From assembly GCA_019455285.1 (NCBI GenBank), contig JACFMS010000025.1, positions 1 to 39,497 of the forward strand: 39,497 nt of DNA, read 5' to 3'. The position numbers and the translations under genes were made by a program. The DNA comes from Sphingomonadales bacterium (lineage in GTDB: Bacteria; Pseudomonadota; Alphaproteobacteria; Sphingomonadales; Govanellaceae). The notes under the pieces are model-generated. The model had not been told where the DNA came from, ran no database searches, and was given only the letters and a program-made list of their open reading frames with translations. Below are positions 23,765 to 32,431 of the stretch, piece by piece (position 1 is the stretch's first letter; the number at the start of each line of letters is the position of its first letter).

Positions 23765-26065
23765 CTAGAACTTGATGTTTACCCCGGCATAGATCGAACG
23801 GCCCATGCCGGGAACAGTAACACCCCAAGGAACTAGGCCGGGTTTTGGCGGCATAGTCGCACCCTGGCCGGTGTAGGCGCCACTTAGCGGGTGGCTGTAG
23901 AACTCATCGAAAACGTTTTCGACCCCGATGTCGAAGCGTACTCGCTTCCATTCGTAGCTGCTGCGTAAGTGGACGAGGCTGTAGCTGTCGGTCGGAATCT
24001 CGTTCCTCACCTGCGATACCCTATCCTTGTCATCGACCCATTCGAGTTCAATCGTATTAGTCCAACTGTTCAGGCGATGGCTCACCGCCAGTTTTACGTT
24101 CAACGGCATGATGTTGTAGAGATTGTCTCCGGTCGTCCGGTTTTTGCCCCTGACATAGTTCAGGACGCCGCTGGCGGTGAAGTTGCCGTAGCGCTCGGTC
24201 TTCGCCAGGAGCACATGGCCGGATACATCCAGACCATACAATCTAGCCGATTGATTGACGAAGGTAAGGAAGACGAAATCGTCCGTTACGCCCACGCTTT
24301 TAGCGAGCCGTTCGGCATCGATGTAGTCCTTGACGTGGGTGTAGTACGGGCTCACCTTCAGCCCCCACTTCTCCTGGGCGGCATCGTGCAAGTCGAAGGT
24401 GACGCTGACGGTGTGGGCAACCTCCTGATCCAGATCGAGATTGCCGACATAACCATTGCCGTCACCGGCCATGTTGACCATGAGCATCGCCATGCCGCCG
24501 GTTGACCAGGTGTAGCGCTCGTAGAGGTTGGGTGAGCGAGTCTTGCGGGCCAATCCGAACTCGATGGTGCGCGTGGCGTCCAGGGTAAAGCGCGCCAGGG
24601 CGGTCAGATCGAAGTTGTTGTCGGTCCGCTTGCGGTCGGCGGCATTGAAGTCATTCGCATCTGCCGAGTAACCGGCGTTATACCCCTGCACTTTGCCCGC
24701 ATCCATCTCCACCCGCTCAGCGCGGATCCCGAACTGAGTGAGCCACTGTGGGCTCCACCTCGCCTCCCATTCGGTGAACAGGGCCAGTCGGTCCCGCTTG
24801 CCGTCGTTGATGTTCCAGAAGGTGTCCGGCCACATCCCCTTGCCGGCCGGATCCCACCAGTCGTCCAGGCGGTAGCGCTGGGCCTCGGTGCCCACGCGGA
24901 GCAGATCGCGTGCCGTGAGTTTAATATCCGCCTTTACCGCCACACCGGTGTTTTTGCCCTCGGTGTCCATGGGCATGCCGGCTGCGCATCCCCCAGGATT
25001 GCCTTTGGGAGTGCAGGGAATGCCGCTGTCGGAGAAGTTGTTGGGTGAGCTAGGGCCGTACCAGAAGAGCTTGTCATCGCCGAACTGCATCTTGTGGCGC
25101 GTCTTTTCATGATAGACGCGGCCCTCCAGCGAGCCCCAGTCGAGTTCGGCGGTATGGCGCAGGTTGACCTGTATGCTGTCGTTACCGGTCATGTCCATGC
25201 GCTGGTTGGGCCAGTTCTGAAATGGGATGTCCTGCACGCCGAGCTTCAGCTCGGTTAGGTGGTTCTCGTTACGCATGGCGAGGCTAAGCGAGTGGTTGCG
25301 TGATCTGTAAGCCGTTGATCCCACCTCGTCCCCCTCCAGCCACCCTCTACCTGGTGCTGCCAAGCCGGCATCCTTGAATGCCTTGGCTGATTTGTAGTTG
25401 TCGGCTTCCGCTGTGGAGCCGCTATAGGTCATGCTGAGGGTCTCGTTGGCGATGGTCGCTTTGACGTTGGCGCCTCTGGCGTTGCCGTTGCTGCGATAGT
25501 AGAAACCAGTCTCCCCCTTCAGCAGGGTACCCTCACCGGTAGCGGCGAACTCGGGCGCGGACGACTCCGCCAAAATCGTACCGCCAATGCTGTCACCCCC
25601 GAGGCTGACTGGCGTAATGCCGGCAAACACCTTGATGCTCTCCACGTTGGTCGGATCCATGTAGGAGAGAGGTGGATTCATGTGGTTGCCGCAGGCCGAA
25701 ATCAGGTCCATGCCATCGACCTTAATGCGCAAGCGGTCATCGGCCAGACCGTGAATTGCCGGCAGACTGGAACCCCCCCCGGCACCGTACAGGCTCACGC
25801 CAGGCATGTTTTTCAGAAGACTTGCCGTGTCACTGGTGGCGGGCCGCAAAGACTGCAATGCCGCATCGTCGAGTTCTGATGCGTTAAATAGCTGCGCATC
25901 GGCCGCTGGCACCTGTTGATCATCCACAGCCGTAACCGGCATATCGGGCAGCTTCACCGCCTCCTGCGCGGCGGCCGGCAGGACAAGCGCCACCACGGCG
26001 CAGGAAACGGTTAAAGAAGCATGGGCTCGGCCATGGCCGAGCTTTAAAGACTTTGTTACAGACAT
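23765..26065 (-). CDS. TonB-dependent copper receptor (OprC/NosA-like)
   Basis: A 766-residue TonB-dependent outer-membrane receptor. A signal peptide (VSCAVVALVLPAAA, about 20-33) is followed by a TonB-box-like VKLPDMPVTAVD, a plug with NMPGVSLYGAGGGSSLPAIHGLADDRLRIKVDGMDLI, and a barrel ending in Phe (YAGVNIKF). The plug contains ACGNHMNPPLSYMDP, with Cys125, His128 and Met129, very like the CPNHM segment of Pseudomonas OprC, where Cys and Met of this loop bind copper. A second candidate ligand patch is NQRMDMTGND. This places it in the TonB-copper (OprC/NosA) family. ATG at 26065 has GAGGAA just upstream. It is preceded by a DUF2946 ORF and followed by a terminator. Confidence 0.92.
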   Translation of the reverse strand: MSVTKSLKLGHGRAHASLTVSCAVVALVLPAAAQEAVKLPDMPVTAVDDQQVPAADAQLFNASELDDAALQSLRPATSDTASLLKNMPGVSLYGAGGGSSLPAIHGLADDRLRIKVDGMDLISACGNHMNPPLSYMDPTNVESIKVFAGITPVSLGGDSIGGTILAESSAPEFAATGEGTLLKGETGFYYRSNGNARGANVKATIANETLSMTYSGSTAEADNYKSAKAFKDAGLAAPGRGWLEGDEVGSTAYRSRNHSLSLAMRNENHLTELKLGVQDIPFQNWPNQRMDMTGNDSIQVNLRHTAELDWGSLEGRVYHEKTRHKMQFGDDKLFWYGPSSPNNFSDSGIPCTPKGNPGGCAAGMPMDTEGKNTGVAVKADIKLTARDLLRVGTEAQRYRLDDWWDPAGKGMWPDTFWNINDGKRDRLALFTEWEARWSPQWLTQFGIRAERVEMDAGKVQGYNAGYSADANDFNAADRKRTDNNFDLTALARFTLDATRTIEFGLARKTRSPNLYERYTWSTGGMAMLMVNMAGDGNGYVGNLDLDQEVAHTVSVTFDLHDAAQEKWGLKVSPYYTHVKDYIDAERLAKSVGVTDDFVFLTFVNQSARLYGLDVSGHVLLAKTERYGNFTASGVLNYVRGKNRTTGDNLYNIMPLNVKLAVSHRLNSWTNTIELEWVDDKDRVSQVRNEIPTDSYSLVHLRSSYEWKRVRFDIGVENVFDEFYSHPLSGAYTGQGATMPPKPGLVPWGVTVPGMGRSIYAGVNIKF

Positions 26066-26185
26066 TATTCATTCCTCGTAGCGCCAAAGCAGCCCCCCTT
26101 CGCGTTGAAAAACGTGAGGAGGCCATGTGCAGGCAATGCCCGCTGCCTTAAGACGGCAACCGGCAAAACTGCTGTTTTCTAAAGA

Positions 26186-26590
26186 TTAGAGGAGGCGCGA
26201 GGGTGGTGCCCGGGGGCCGATGGCGGGAACGAATCGAGCGGCAAGGAGGGTGGTGTGCAGAAACGGCAGCACCGCCGCCGCCAGCATGACAAAAAGTACC
26301 GGCTCGTACCCTACCGCCGAGGGCGTCGCCGGGCTGGCAAAGGCGAAGGCGCAAGGGGATGCTTTACCAGATTTGGCCGGCGTCTGGACGGGATTTCCCG
26401 AACCGTCCACCGCCACGACATGGGGGCCATAGCCGGTGCATACCACGAAGCCCTGGCCGCCGTCGGCCAACAGGCCCGGCATGAACCCAGGCGGGATGAG
26501 GGTATATGACAGCAGCGCCAAGAGCGCCAAACCTGCGCCTATGGCGCGGGCACCCCGCAACGCTGATATCCAAAACAACCGCACTGGCAA
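26186..26590 (-). CDS. DUF2946 protein with C-terminal PRAPPS motif, upstream of the copper receptor (CruR/CutF-like leader candidate)
   Basis: A 134-residue DUF2946 protein. A hydrophobic export segment (AIGAGLALLALLSYTLIPPG) leads to GFMPGLL, VVCTGYGP (Cys51), VVAVDGSGNPVQTP and SPCAFAFASP (Cys80), and the C-terminus is PRAPPSRLL with RAPP at 127-130. The frame opens with TTG at 26590 (GTG two codons later) and no ribosome site is evident, so the start is uncertain. It lies 120 bases upstream of the OprC-like receptor, the same layout as cruR and its receptor gene in Bordetella, where the DUF2946 ORF mediates copper repression. Where other DUF2946 proteins often have a CxxC-like pair, here it is CAFA. 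Copper sensing is inferred. Confidence 0.82.
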   Translation of the reverse strand: MPVRLFWISALRGARAIGAGLALLALLSYTLIPPGFMPGLLADGGQGFVVCTGYGPHVVAVDGSGNPVQTPAKSGKASPCAFAFASPATPSAVGYEPVLFVMLAAAVLPFLHTTLLAARFVPAIGPRAPPSRLL

Positions 26591-26690
26591 CTGTCTAACT
26601 TGTCGTAAAACTCAGGCTGGGGCGTGGGCATATAACCACAGCCGGAGAAATTGGACAAGCGTCAAGATTGGCAAAAAGGCGGTCTATCCC

Positions 26691-27278
26691 TTAAGCCTTC
26701 AACCCGCGGCTGCCGGGCTTGGTGGCGGGGATTTTCGCCAACTCGGGCGGCACCGCCGTCGGCTCGTAGGTCGGGATATCGAGTCGGGTCAGGGAAAACA
26801 AGGGTACGCCGAGATCGGCCCGGCCGCCGGAGCGGTCAATGAGGCAGGCCACCCCCACCACCTTGCCGCCATTGGCTTCGACGCAATTGATGCATTCCCG
26901 CGACGACAGGCCGGTGGTGATGATGTCCTCACAGATGATCACCCGCGCCCCCTGGGGGACTTCAAAGCCGCGGCGCAGGGCAAACGCCCCCTCTACCCGC
27001 TCGGCGAAAATTGACGGCAGTCCCAACTGTCGGCCAAGCTCGTAACCGACGATGACGCCGCCCATGGCTGGCGCTACCACCATGTCGATTTTATCACCCA
27101 GGCCGTCGCGAATATTGGCCGCCAGCGCCCGGCATAGGGTTTCCGCCCGCCGGGCATTCATCAGCACCCGGGCGCATTGCAGGTAGATCGGGCTATGCAG
27201 CCCCGAGGATAAAATAAAGTGCCCTTCCAGCAGCGCGCCTGCCTCGCGGAAATGGCGCAGCACCTCGTCGTGTTTCAT
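26691..27278 (-). CDS. pyrE: Orotate phosphoribosyltransferase
   Basis: A 195-residue enzyme of pyrimidine synthesis that joins orotate to PRPP to form OMP. The PRPP-binding motif is VIICEDIITTGLS at 113-125, with the acidic pair as Glu-Asp. MVVAPAMGGVIVGYELGRQLG is the phosphate-binding loop region and FILSSGLHSPIYLQ the orotate-site region. The start at 27278 begins the family domain; the longer open frame overlaps rsh. It follows rsh by 28 bases on the same strand. In alphaproteobacteria this gene commonly precedes the pdxJ region; here the copper cassette follows it. Confidence 0.94.
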   Translation of the reverse strand: MKHDEVLRHFREAGALLEGHFILSSGLHSPIYLQCARVLMNARRAETLCRALAANIRDGLGDKIDMVVAPAMGGVIVGYELGRQLGLPSIFAERVEGAFALRRGFEVPQGARVIICEDIITTGLSSRECINCVEANGGKVVGVACLIDRSGGRADLGVPLFSLTRLDIPTYEPTAVPPELAKIPATKPGSRGLKA

Positions 27279-27306
27279 ATCGTTTCTCGCTTTACCCTTT
27301 TCATTC

Positions 27307-29463
27307 TTACCCGCGCGTGCGCTCCACCGAGGTAATAACCGGGGAGGCGCGCAGCGCGGCGACAATACCTGTCAGGTGCTTGACGTCGCGGACCTCGATA
27401 TCGACGATCAGCCGGAAAAAGTCGGGATCGCGGTCCGTGATCTTAAGATTATTAATGTTCCCGCCGTCGCGGGCAACCAATTCCGCAAGTTTGGCCAGCG
27501 CGCCCACCTCATTGTGAATGACGAGATCGACGCGGCCGACAAACACATCGGCCTTTTCCCCTTCCCGCTGCCAGGACAGGTCGAGCCAGCGTTCCGGCAT
27601 GTCCATGAAGGCTTCCAGGGCCTCGCAATCTATGGTGTGCACCAGCACCCCGCGGCCAGGCAGCATGACGCCGACGATGCGGTCGCCGGGCAGCGGATGG
27701 CAGCATTCGCTCAAATGCACCGCGACGCCGGGGGTCAAGCCCTTGATCGGCACCGCCAGATCGCCGGCCTTGCGCTCCTTGACCTTGCCCTTGTCCCGCG
27801 CCAGCGGCAGCGCCCGGGCCAAGGCGGCCTTGAGCTTTAAGCCGGGGAAGATGGCTTCCAGCACCTGATTGTCGGGTAAGGTGCCGGCGCCGACCTGGGT
27901 ATAAAGCTCGGCCGTATCCTGAAGCTTCAATTTGCCGACGGCGTTGGCCAGCGCCTTATCGGTAAATTCCCGCTCCTCGCGCTCGAAGGCGCGGCGCAGG
28001 ATTTCACGGCCAAGTTCCTCGTATTCCTTGCGCTGCTGCTGCCGGACATGGCGGCGGATGGCGGAACGCGCCTTGGCGGTGACCACAAAACTTTCCCAGC
28101 GCGGACTGGGCGTCTGGGCCTTGGAGCGCAAAATTTCCACTTGGTCGCCGTTCTTCAGCTCCGCCCGCAGCGGCACTGGCTTGCCGTTGACCTTGGCGCC
28201 GACGCAGGTATCGCCGATCTGTGAGTGCACGGCATAAGCGAAATCCACCGGTGTCGCGCCCTTGGGCAGGGCGATCAGCTCGCCCTTGGGCGTGAAGCAG
28301 AATACCTGATCCTGGAACATGGCAAGCTTGGTGTGTTCCAGGAACTCCTCGGGCGAGGAGGCATGCTCTAATATCTCCAGCAATTCGCGCAGCCACTTGT
28401 ATTGCGTGCCGTCGACCTTGCCGGCTTTCTGCTTGTAGCGCCAGTGAGCGGCCACGCCCAACTCGGCGATCTGGTGCATGCGTTCGGTGCGGATCTGGAT
28501 TTCAATGCGCTGGCGTTCCGGCCCGATCACCGCCGTGTGCAGCGACTGATAGCCATTCTGCTTCGGTGTTGAAATGTAGTCGTCAAACTGGCCCGGCACC
28601 GCCTGCCATTTGCCGTGAATGACGCCAAGCACGTCATAGCAGGTTTCCACCTTATCGACGATGACGCGAAAGGCCATGATATCGGAAAGCTGCTCGAAGG
28701 TGATGCTGTGCCGCTCCATCTTGCGCCAGATGGAGTATGGGGTTTTCTCGCGCCCGGTGATCTTGGCCTTGATGCCATGCTTATCGAGGAGGGACTTTAG
28801 CTGCTCGATGATGCGCTGGCGCAAATCCTCGCCGCCCTGGGAATGAAGAAAATTTAGCCGCGCGACAATAGATTCGCGAGCTTCCGGGAACAGCTGCTCG
28901 AACGCCAGCTCTTCGAGCTCCTCCTTGATCTCGTGCATGCCGATGCGGGCCGCCAGCGGCGCATAGATATCCATGGTCTCCATGGCGATGCGACGGCGCT
29001 TTTCCGCGTCCCTGATGTAATGCAGTGTGCGCATGTTATGGAGACGATCCGCCAGCTTCACCAACAGCACGCGGATGTCGTTGGACATGGCCAGCAGGAA
29101 TTTACGGAAGTTCTCAGCCTGGTGCACCGCCTCCGATTTCATCTCGATGCGCGACAGCTTGGTCACCCCATCGACCAGCTTGACCACTTCCTCGCCGAAC
29201 AGCTCCTCGATCTCCGCGTAGGTGGCGAGGGTATCTTCAATGGTATCGTGCAACAGCGCCGTGACGATGGTGGCGCCGTCGAGCTGCATATCGGTGAGAA
29301 TGCCGGCGACCTCCAGGGGGTGGGAGAAATAAGGGTCGCCGGAGGCGCGCTGCTGCGAGCCGTGGGCCTTCATGGAAAACACATAGGCGCGATTGAGCAA
29401 TTGTTCATCGGCTTGCGGGTCGTAGGCGCGAACCCGCTCGACAAGCTCGTATTGCCGGATCAC
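27307..29463 (-). CDS. rsh: RelA/SpoT homolog, (p)ppGpp synthetase/hydrolase
   Basis: A 718-residue stringent-response enzyme. The HD hydrolase domain has HD at 72-73 (HDTIEDT) and LVKLADRLHNM near 135-144, so hydrolysis should work. The synthetase domain includes REKTPYSIWRKM, AFRVIVD, and GQFDDYISTPKQNGYQSLHT; the four-residue catalytic motif reads QFDD (292-295) where bifunctional enzymes usually have RxKD and RelA has ExDD. A TGS domain (FTPKGELIALPKGATPVDFAYAV) and a C-terminal ACT domain (about 645-718) complete the full-length layout. Being the only RSH seen, it is probably bifunctional. It lies between rpoZ and pyrE, a conserved order. Confidence 0.95.
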   Translation of the reverse strand: MIRQYELVERVRAYDPQADEQLLNRAYVFSMKAHGSQQRASGDPYFSHPLEVAGILTDMQLDGATIVTALLHDTIEDTLATYAEIEELFGEEVVKLVDGVTKLSRIEMKSEAVHQAENFRKFLLAMSNDIRVLLVKLADRLHNMRTLHYIRDAEKRRRIAMETMDIYAPLAARIGMHEIKEELEELAFEQLFPEARESIVARLNFLHSQGGEDLRQRIIEQLKSLLDKHGIKAKITGREKTPYSIWRKMERHSITFEQLSDIMAFRVIVDKVETCYDVLGVIHGKWQAVPGQFDDYISTPKQNGYQSLHTAVIGPERQRIEIQIRTERMHQIAELGVAAHWRYKQKAGKVDGTQYKWLRELLEILEHASSPEEFLEHTKLAMFQDQVFCFTPKGELIALPKGATPVDFAYAVHSQIGDTCVGAKVNGKPVPLRAELKNGDQVEILRSKAQTPSPRWESFVVTAKARSAIRRHVRQQQRKEYEELGREILRRAFEREEREFTDKALANAVGKLKLQDTAELYTQVGAGTLPDNQVLEAIFPGLKLKAALARALPLARDKGKVKERKAGDLAVPIKGLTPGVAVHLSECCHPLPGDRIVGVMLPGRGVLVHTIDCEALEAFMDMPERWLDLSWQREGEKADVFVGRVDLVIHNEVGALAKLAELVARDGGNINNLKITDRDPDFFRLIVDIEVRDVKHLTGIVAALRASPVITSVERTRG

Positions 29464-29586
29464 CTCCGCCTCTCCTGCCGATGATCAATAAAAGAACCGC
29501 TTGAGCGCGGCACGCCAAGCACCGTTCCCATCATACGCTGATTATGGCCGCAAGGGGAGCCGGCGAGGAAACGCCGGCTGAATGAA

Positions 29587-29988
29587 TCACTCTTCGTCGA
29601 CGTCGCCTTCCTCGCCGCCAGCGTCATCGTCCTCGTCGTATTGAGCGCGCATCTGCGCCGCAGCATCCGCCATGGCGTTGCCGGCGAAACCTTCGCCCTC
29701 GCCCGCCTTGCGGCCGGCCAGCAGCAGCGACATATCGGGCTCTTCTTCCGGCTCATCAACCTCGACATGCTTTTGCATGCTACCGATGATGGTTTCGCGC
29801 ATGGCATCGGGCATGACCTTGTCTTCGGCGATCTCACGCAGGGCGACCACGGGGTTTTTGTCGTTGTCGCGGTCGAGATGAAGCGGCGAGCCGGAGGAGA
29901 TCTGCCGCGCCCGCTGCGCGGCCATCAGCACCAGTTCAAACCGGTTCGGGACTTTTTCTACGCAATCTTCGACAGTTACACGCGCCAT
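29587..29988 (-). CDS. rpoZ: RNA polymerase omega subunit
   Basis: A 133-residue omega subunit, which helps assemble RNA polymerase through the beta' subunit. The N-terminus [20 protein letters not shown], then [11 protein letters not shown] and [13 protein letters not shown], is the canonical sequence; the ATG at 29988 is chosen over one three codons upstream because it begins this motif. A long acidic tail ([16 protein letters not shown]) is typical of alphaproteobacterial omega. It precedes rsh by 123 bases; that gap contains an 8-bp hairpin (29558-29579) without a T-tract, so read-through to rsh is likely. Confidence 0.96.
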   Translation of the reverse strand: MARVTVEDCVEKVPNRFELVLMAAQRARQISSGSPLHLDRDNDKNPVVALREIAEDKVMPDAMRETIIGSMQKHVEVDEPEEEPDMSLLLAGRKAGEGEGFAGNAMADAAAQMRAQYDEDDDAGGEEGDVDEE

Positions 29989-30048
29989 GGCGTTCAATCC
30001 TTCAGGCCAAAAAGTCGCTTAGGAAACCCAGGCTTATACAGGCTTGAG

Positions 30049-30576
30049 TTACCCCTGTAAAGGGCGCACCACGTCGCTTTCCGGCAGCTTGGCCAGCATC
30101 TCGCCAACCCCCTCGCCGGTCACCGGATGCTGCCAATCGGGGGCCACGTCGAGGAGAGGCAGGAGGACGAAACGGCGCTCATGCAGCCGGGGGTGCGGCA
30201 GGCGGAAGGCATTGGGGGGGGGCGAAGCCCAGCTATCCCGGCCCGGTAAGACTAGATCATTCACTGCCAGCAGGTCCAAGTCCAGGAGCCGCGCCTCCCA
30301 GCGGGCCTTACGCACGCGCCCGAATTCGCGCTCAATATCGTGTAAAATTTTAAGGATATTCAAAGGCTTGAGCGAGGTTTCCAGGGCTGCAACGCCATTG
30401 ATGAACCAGGGTTGATCGGATTTCGGCACCGGCTCGCTTTCAAACCAGCGCGAGCGTGCGACCAGCGGACCGATGCGATCCGCCAGGGCCGCCAACGCCG
30501 CCTCCAGGGTCGCCCGGGGTGGGCCGAATCGGGGCGACGGCAGGTTGGCTCCTAAAGCAACAAACGCGAGCGCCAT
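30049..30576 (-). CDS. folK: 2-amino-4-hydroxy-6-hydroxymethyldihydropteridine pyrophosphokinase
   Basis: HPPK of folate synthesis, 175 residues, transferring pyrophosphate from ATP to hydroxymethyl-dihydropterin. Features are FVALGANLPSPRFGPPRATLEAAL at the N-terminus, WFINGVAALETSL, and the catalytic RKARWEARLLDLDLLAVND with the two metal-binding Asp residues, then LPHPRLHERRFVLLPLLDVAP. ATG at 30576 has GAGGAA immediately upstream and starts the canonical MALAFVALGANL; an ATG four codons earlier overlaps that site. It precedes rpoZ and is divergent from the NYN gene. Confidence 0.95.
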   Translation of the reverse strand: MALAFVALGANLPSPRFGPPRATLEAALAALADRIGPLVARSRWFESEPVPKSDQPWFINGVAALETSLKPLNILKILHDIEREFGRVRKARWEARLLDLDLLAVNDLVLPGRDSWASPPPNAFRLPHPRLHERRFVLLPLLDVAPDWQHPVTGEGVGEMLAKLPESDVVRPLQG

Positions 30577-30712
30577 CAATTTCCTCATTCGCCGGATATC
30601 AGCCTGGACAGGCCGCCCTGTGGTCGGCTAAGCCTATACCTTATCCGGGGTGCAGGCTCAAAGACTCCGGGCGACTATTTTTGATGACAATATTTTTAAA
30701 GGAATTAACCCC

Positions 30713-31285
30713 ATGCCCCAGCAAACCGACGAATTCGGGTTCCATCCTTCTGACCGCATCGCCCTCTTCATCGACGGCGCCAACCTTCATGCCGCCGCCC
30801 GGGTGTTGAAGATCGATGTGGACTTCCGCCGTCTGCGCAGCTTCTTTGTGACGCGCGGCAGGTTCATCCGCGCCTTCTATTACACCGCGCTCCTGGAGGA
30901 AGGCGATTACTCACCCCTGCGGCCGCTGGTCGACTGGCTCGACTACAACGGCTATCAAGTGGTGACCAAACCCGCCAAGACATTCACCGACAGCGAAGGT
31001 CAGCGGCGCATCAAAGGCAACATGGATGTGGAGATGGCCGTCGATATCATGGATTTCGTCACCCACGCCGACCACATCGTGCTGTTTTCCGGCGACGGCG
31101 ATTTCCGCCGCTTGGTGGAAGCGGTGCAGTGGAAGGGGGCTCGCGTCACGGTGGCGAGCACCACCCGCGGCGCGCCTTCGCTGGTGTCCGATGAGTTGCG
31201 CCGGCAGGCTGATGGCTTCATCGAACTCGATGATATCCGCGATGAGATATCGCGCGAAATCGATGGCGAGGCCGAGGACGCGTGA
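30713..31285 (+). CDS. NYN domain protein (LabA/DUF88 family)
   Basis: A 190-residue single-domain NYN (PIN-like) protein, a family of predicted metal-dependent RNases. Acidic residues expected in the active site are in IALFIDGANLHAAARV, NMDVEMAVDIMDF and LFSGDGDFRRLVEAVQ; the tail VASTTRGAPSLVSDELRRQADGFIELDDI is the standard LabA-like ending. The start at 30713 is preceded by AAAGGA; earlier in-frame codons lack a site. It overlaps the uracil-DNA glycosylase gene by four bases (GTGA), so the two are coupled. Target RNA unknown. Confidence 0.9.
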   Translation: MPQQTDEFGFHPSDRIALFIDGANLHAAARVLKIDVDFRRLRSFFVTRGRFIRAFYYTALLEEGDYSPLRPLVDWLDYNGYQVVTKPAKTFTDSEGQRRIKGNMDVEMAVDIMDFVTHADHIVLFSGDGDFRRLVEAVQWKGARVTVASTTRGAPSLVSDELRRQADGFIELDDIRDEISREIDGEAEDA

Positions 31286-31941
31286 CGTCACGTTTCACGC
31301 CGCGCCGCGCCGATCGCGATCCGCCCAAGGATTGCGGTTTATGTCCCCGCCTGGCAGCATTTCGCGAGGGTAATCGCGCGACCTTTCCCGACTGGTACAA
31401 TGGCGCGGTGCCGGCATTCGGCGTCGCTGATCCTCGGCTTCTGGTGGTCGGCCTCGCCCCGGGTTTGAAAGGCGCCAACCGCACCGGGCGGCCGTTCACC
31501 GGCGACTATGCCGGTGATCTTCTCTATCCCACCTTATTGAAATTCGACTTTGCCCACGGGCGCTATGGCGCCGATCCCGGCGATGGCCTGGCGCTCATCG
31601 ATACCGTGATCACCAACGCGGTGCGCTGCGTGCCGCCGGAAAACAAACCGACGCCCGCAGAAGCGCGCACCTGCGGCCGCTTCCTGAAGGCCGAAATCGC
31701 TGGCTATGGACATCTTAAAGCGATCCTGGCGCTGGGCCGCGTGGCCCATGAGGCGACGCTGCGCGCCCTTGACCTTAAACTCTCAGCTTACGGCTTCGCG
31801 CACGGCGCGGTTCATGACCTGCCCGGTGGCCAGCGGCTTTATGACAGCTTCCATTGCTCGCGCTACAACACCAATACCGGCCGGCTGACCACGGAAATGT
31901 TCGAGGCGGTGGTAGCTGACATCCGCCGCTATTTACCTTAG
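31282..31941 (+). CDS. Uracil-DNA glycosylase, family 5 (UDGb-like, Fe-S)
   Basis: A 219-residue Fe-S uracil-DNA glycosylase that removes uracil from DNA. Four cysteines for the 4Fe-4S cluster are Cys18, Cys21 (DCGLCPRL), Cys116 and Cys131 ([19 protein letters not shown]). Motif I is [19 protein letters not shown] (57-75), and the C-terminal motif is [14 protein letters not shown]. The motif I form with GLAP and no Asp/Glu water-activating residue fits family 5 (UDGb) better than family 4. It starts at GTG in a GTGA overlap with the NYN gene stop and converges with smpB, overlapping its end by four bases. Confidence 0.9.
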   Translation: MTSRFTPRRADRDPPKDCGLCPRLAAFREGNRATFPDWYNGAVPAFGVADPRLLVVGLAPGLKGANRTGRPFTGDYAGDLLYPTLLKFDFAHGRYGADPGDGLALIDTVITNAVRCVPPENKPTPAEARTCGRFLKAEIAGYGHLKAILALGRVAHEATLRALDLKLSAYGFAHGAVHDLPGGQRLYDSFHCSRYNTNTGRLTTEMFEAVVADIRRYLP

Positions 31942-32408
31942 CCGTAGTCCTTCACCAGCCGCGCCTTCTGGCGCTCCCAGTCGCGCTTGGCGATGGTCTC
32001 GCGCTTATCGTGCGCCGCCTTGCCGCGGGCCAAGCCTAACTCCACCTTGGCCCGACCACGGTCATTGAAATAGATCGACAGCGGCACCAGGGTATAGCCC
32101 TTGCGGTCGGACGCCGCGCCCAGCTTGTTGATCTCCCGGCGATGCAAGAGGAGCTTGCGCGGCCGCCTGGAATCGTGATTGAACCGATTGCCGTGGGTAT
32201 ATTCCGGAATGTGCGCGTTGACGAGGTAAATGTCGCCATCACGCATGTCGGCATAGGCTTCGTTGATGTTGGCCTGGCCGGCGCGCAGCGATTTGACTTC
32301 GGTGCCGACCAGCATGATGCCCGCCTCCACCGTATCATCGATAAAGTAGTTGTGGCGCGCCTTGCGGTTTTCCGCGACCTTGCGGCGCGCGCGCTCGGGA
32401 GCGGCCAT
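31938..32408 (-). CDS. smpB: SsrA-binding protein SmpB
   Basis: A 156-residue SmpB, the tmRNA partner that brings tmRNA to stalled ribosomes for trans-translation. Conserved segments: [91 protein letters not shown] and the basic tail [21 protein letters not shown]. The start at 32408 begins the family domain; earlier codons overlap dapA. It follows dapA by 23 bases, a usual alphaproteobacterial pairing. No tmRNA gene is in the window. Confidence 0.96.
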   Translation of the reverse strand: MAAPERARRKVAENRKARHNYFIDDTVEAGIMLVGTEVKSLRAGQANINEAYADMRDGDIYLVNAHIPEYTHGNRFNHDSRRPRKLLLHRREINKLGAASDRKGYTLVPLSIYFNDRGRAKVELGLARGKAAHDKRETIAKRDWERQKARLVKDYG

Positions 32409-32431
32409 GGCTAACCTCGCGTGCAGTCCGT

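Noticed and set aside
26691-27365. Longer pyrE start at 27365
   Set aside because: The extra 29 residues overlap the rsh 3' end in another frame and are not part of the family.
29558-29579. Hairpin AGCCGGCG/CGCCGGCT between rpoZ and rsh as a terminator
   Set aside because: No T-run follows on the minus strand; rpoZ and rsh are usually co-transcribed.
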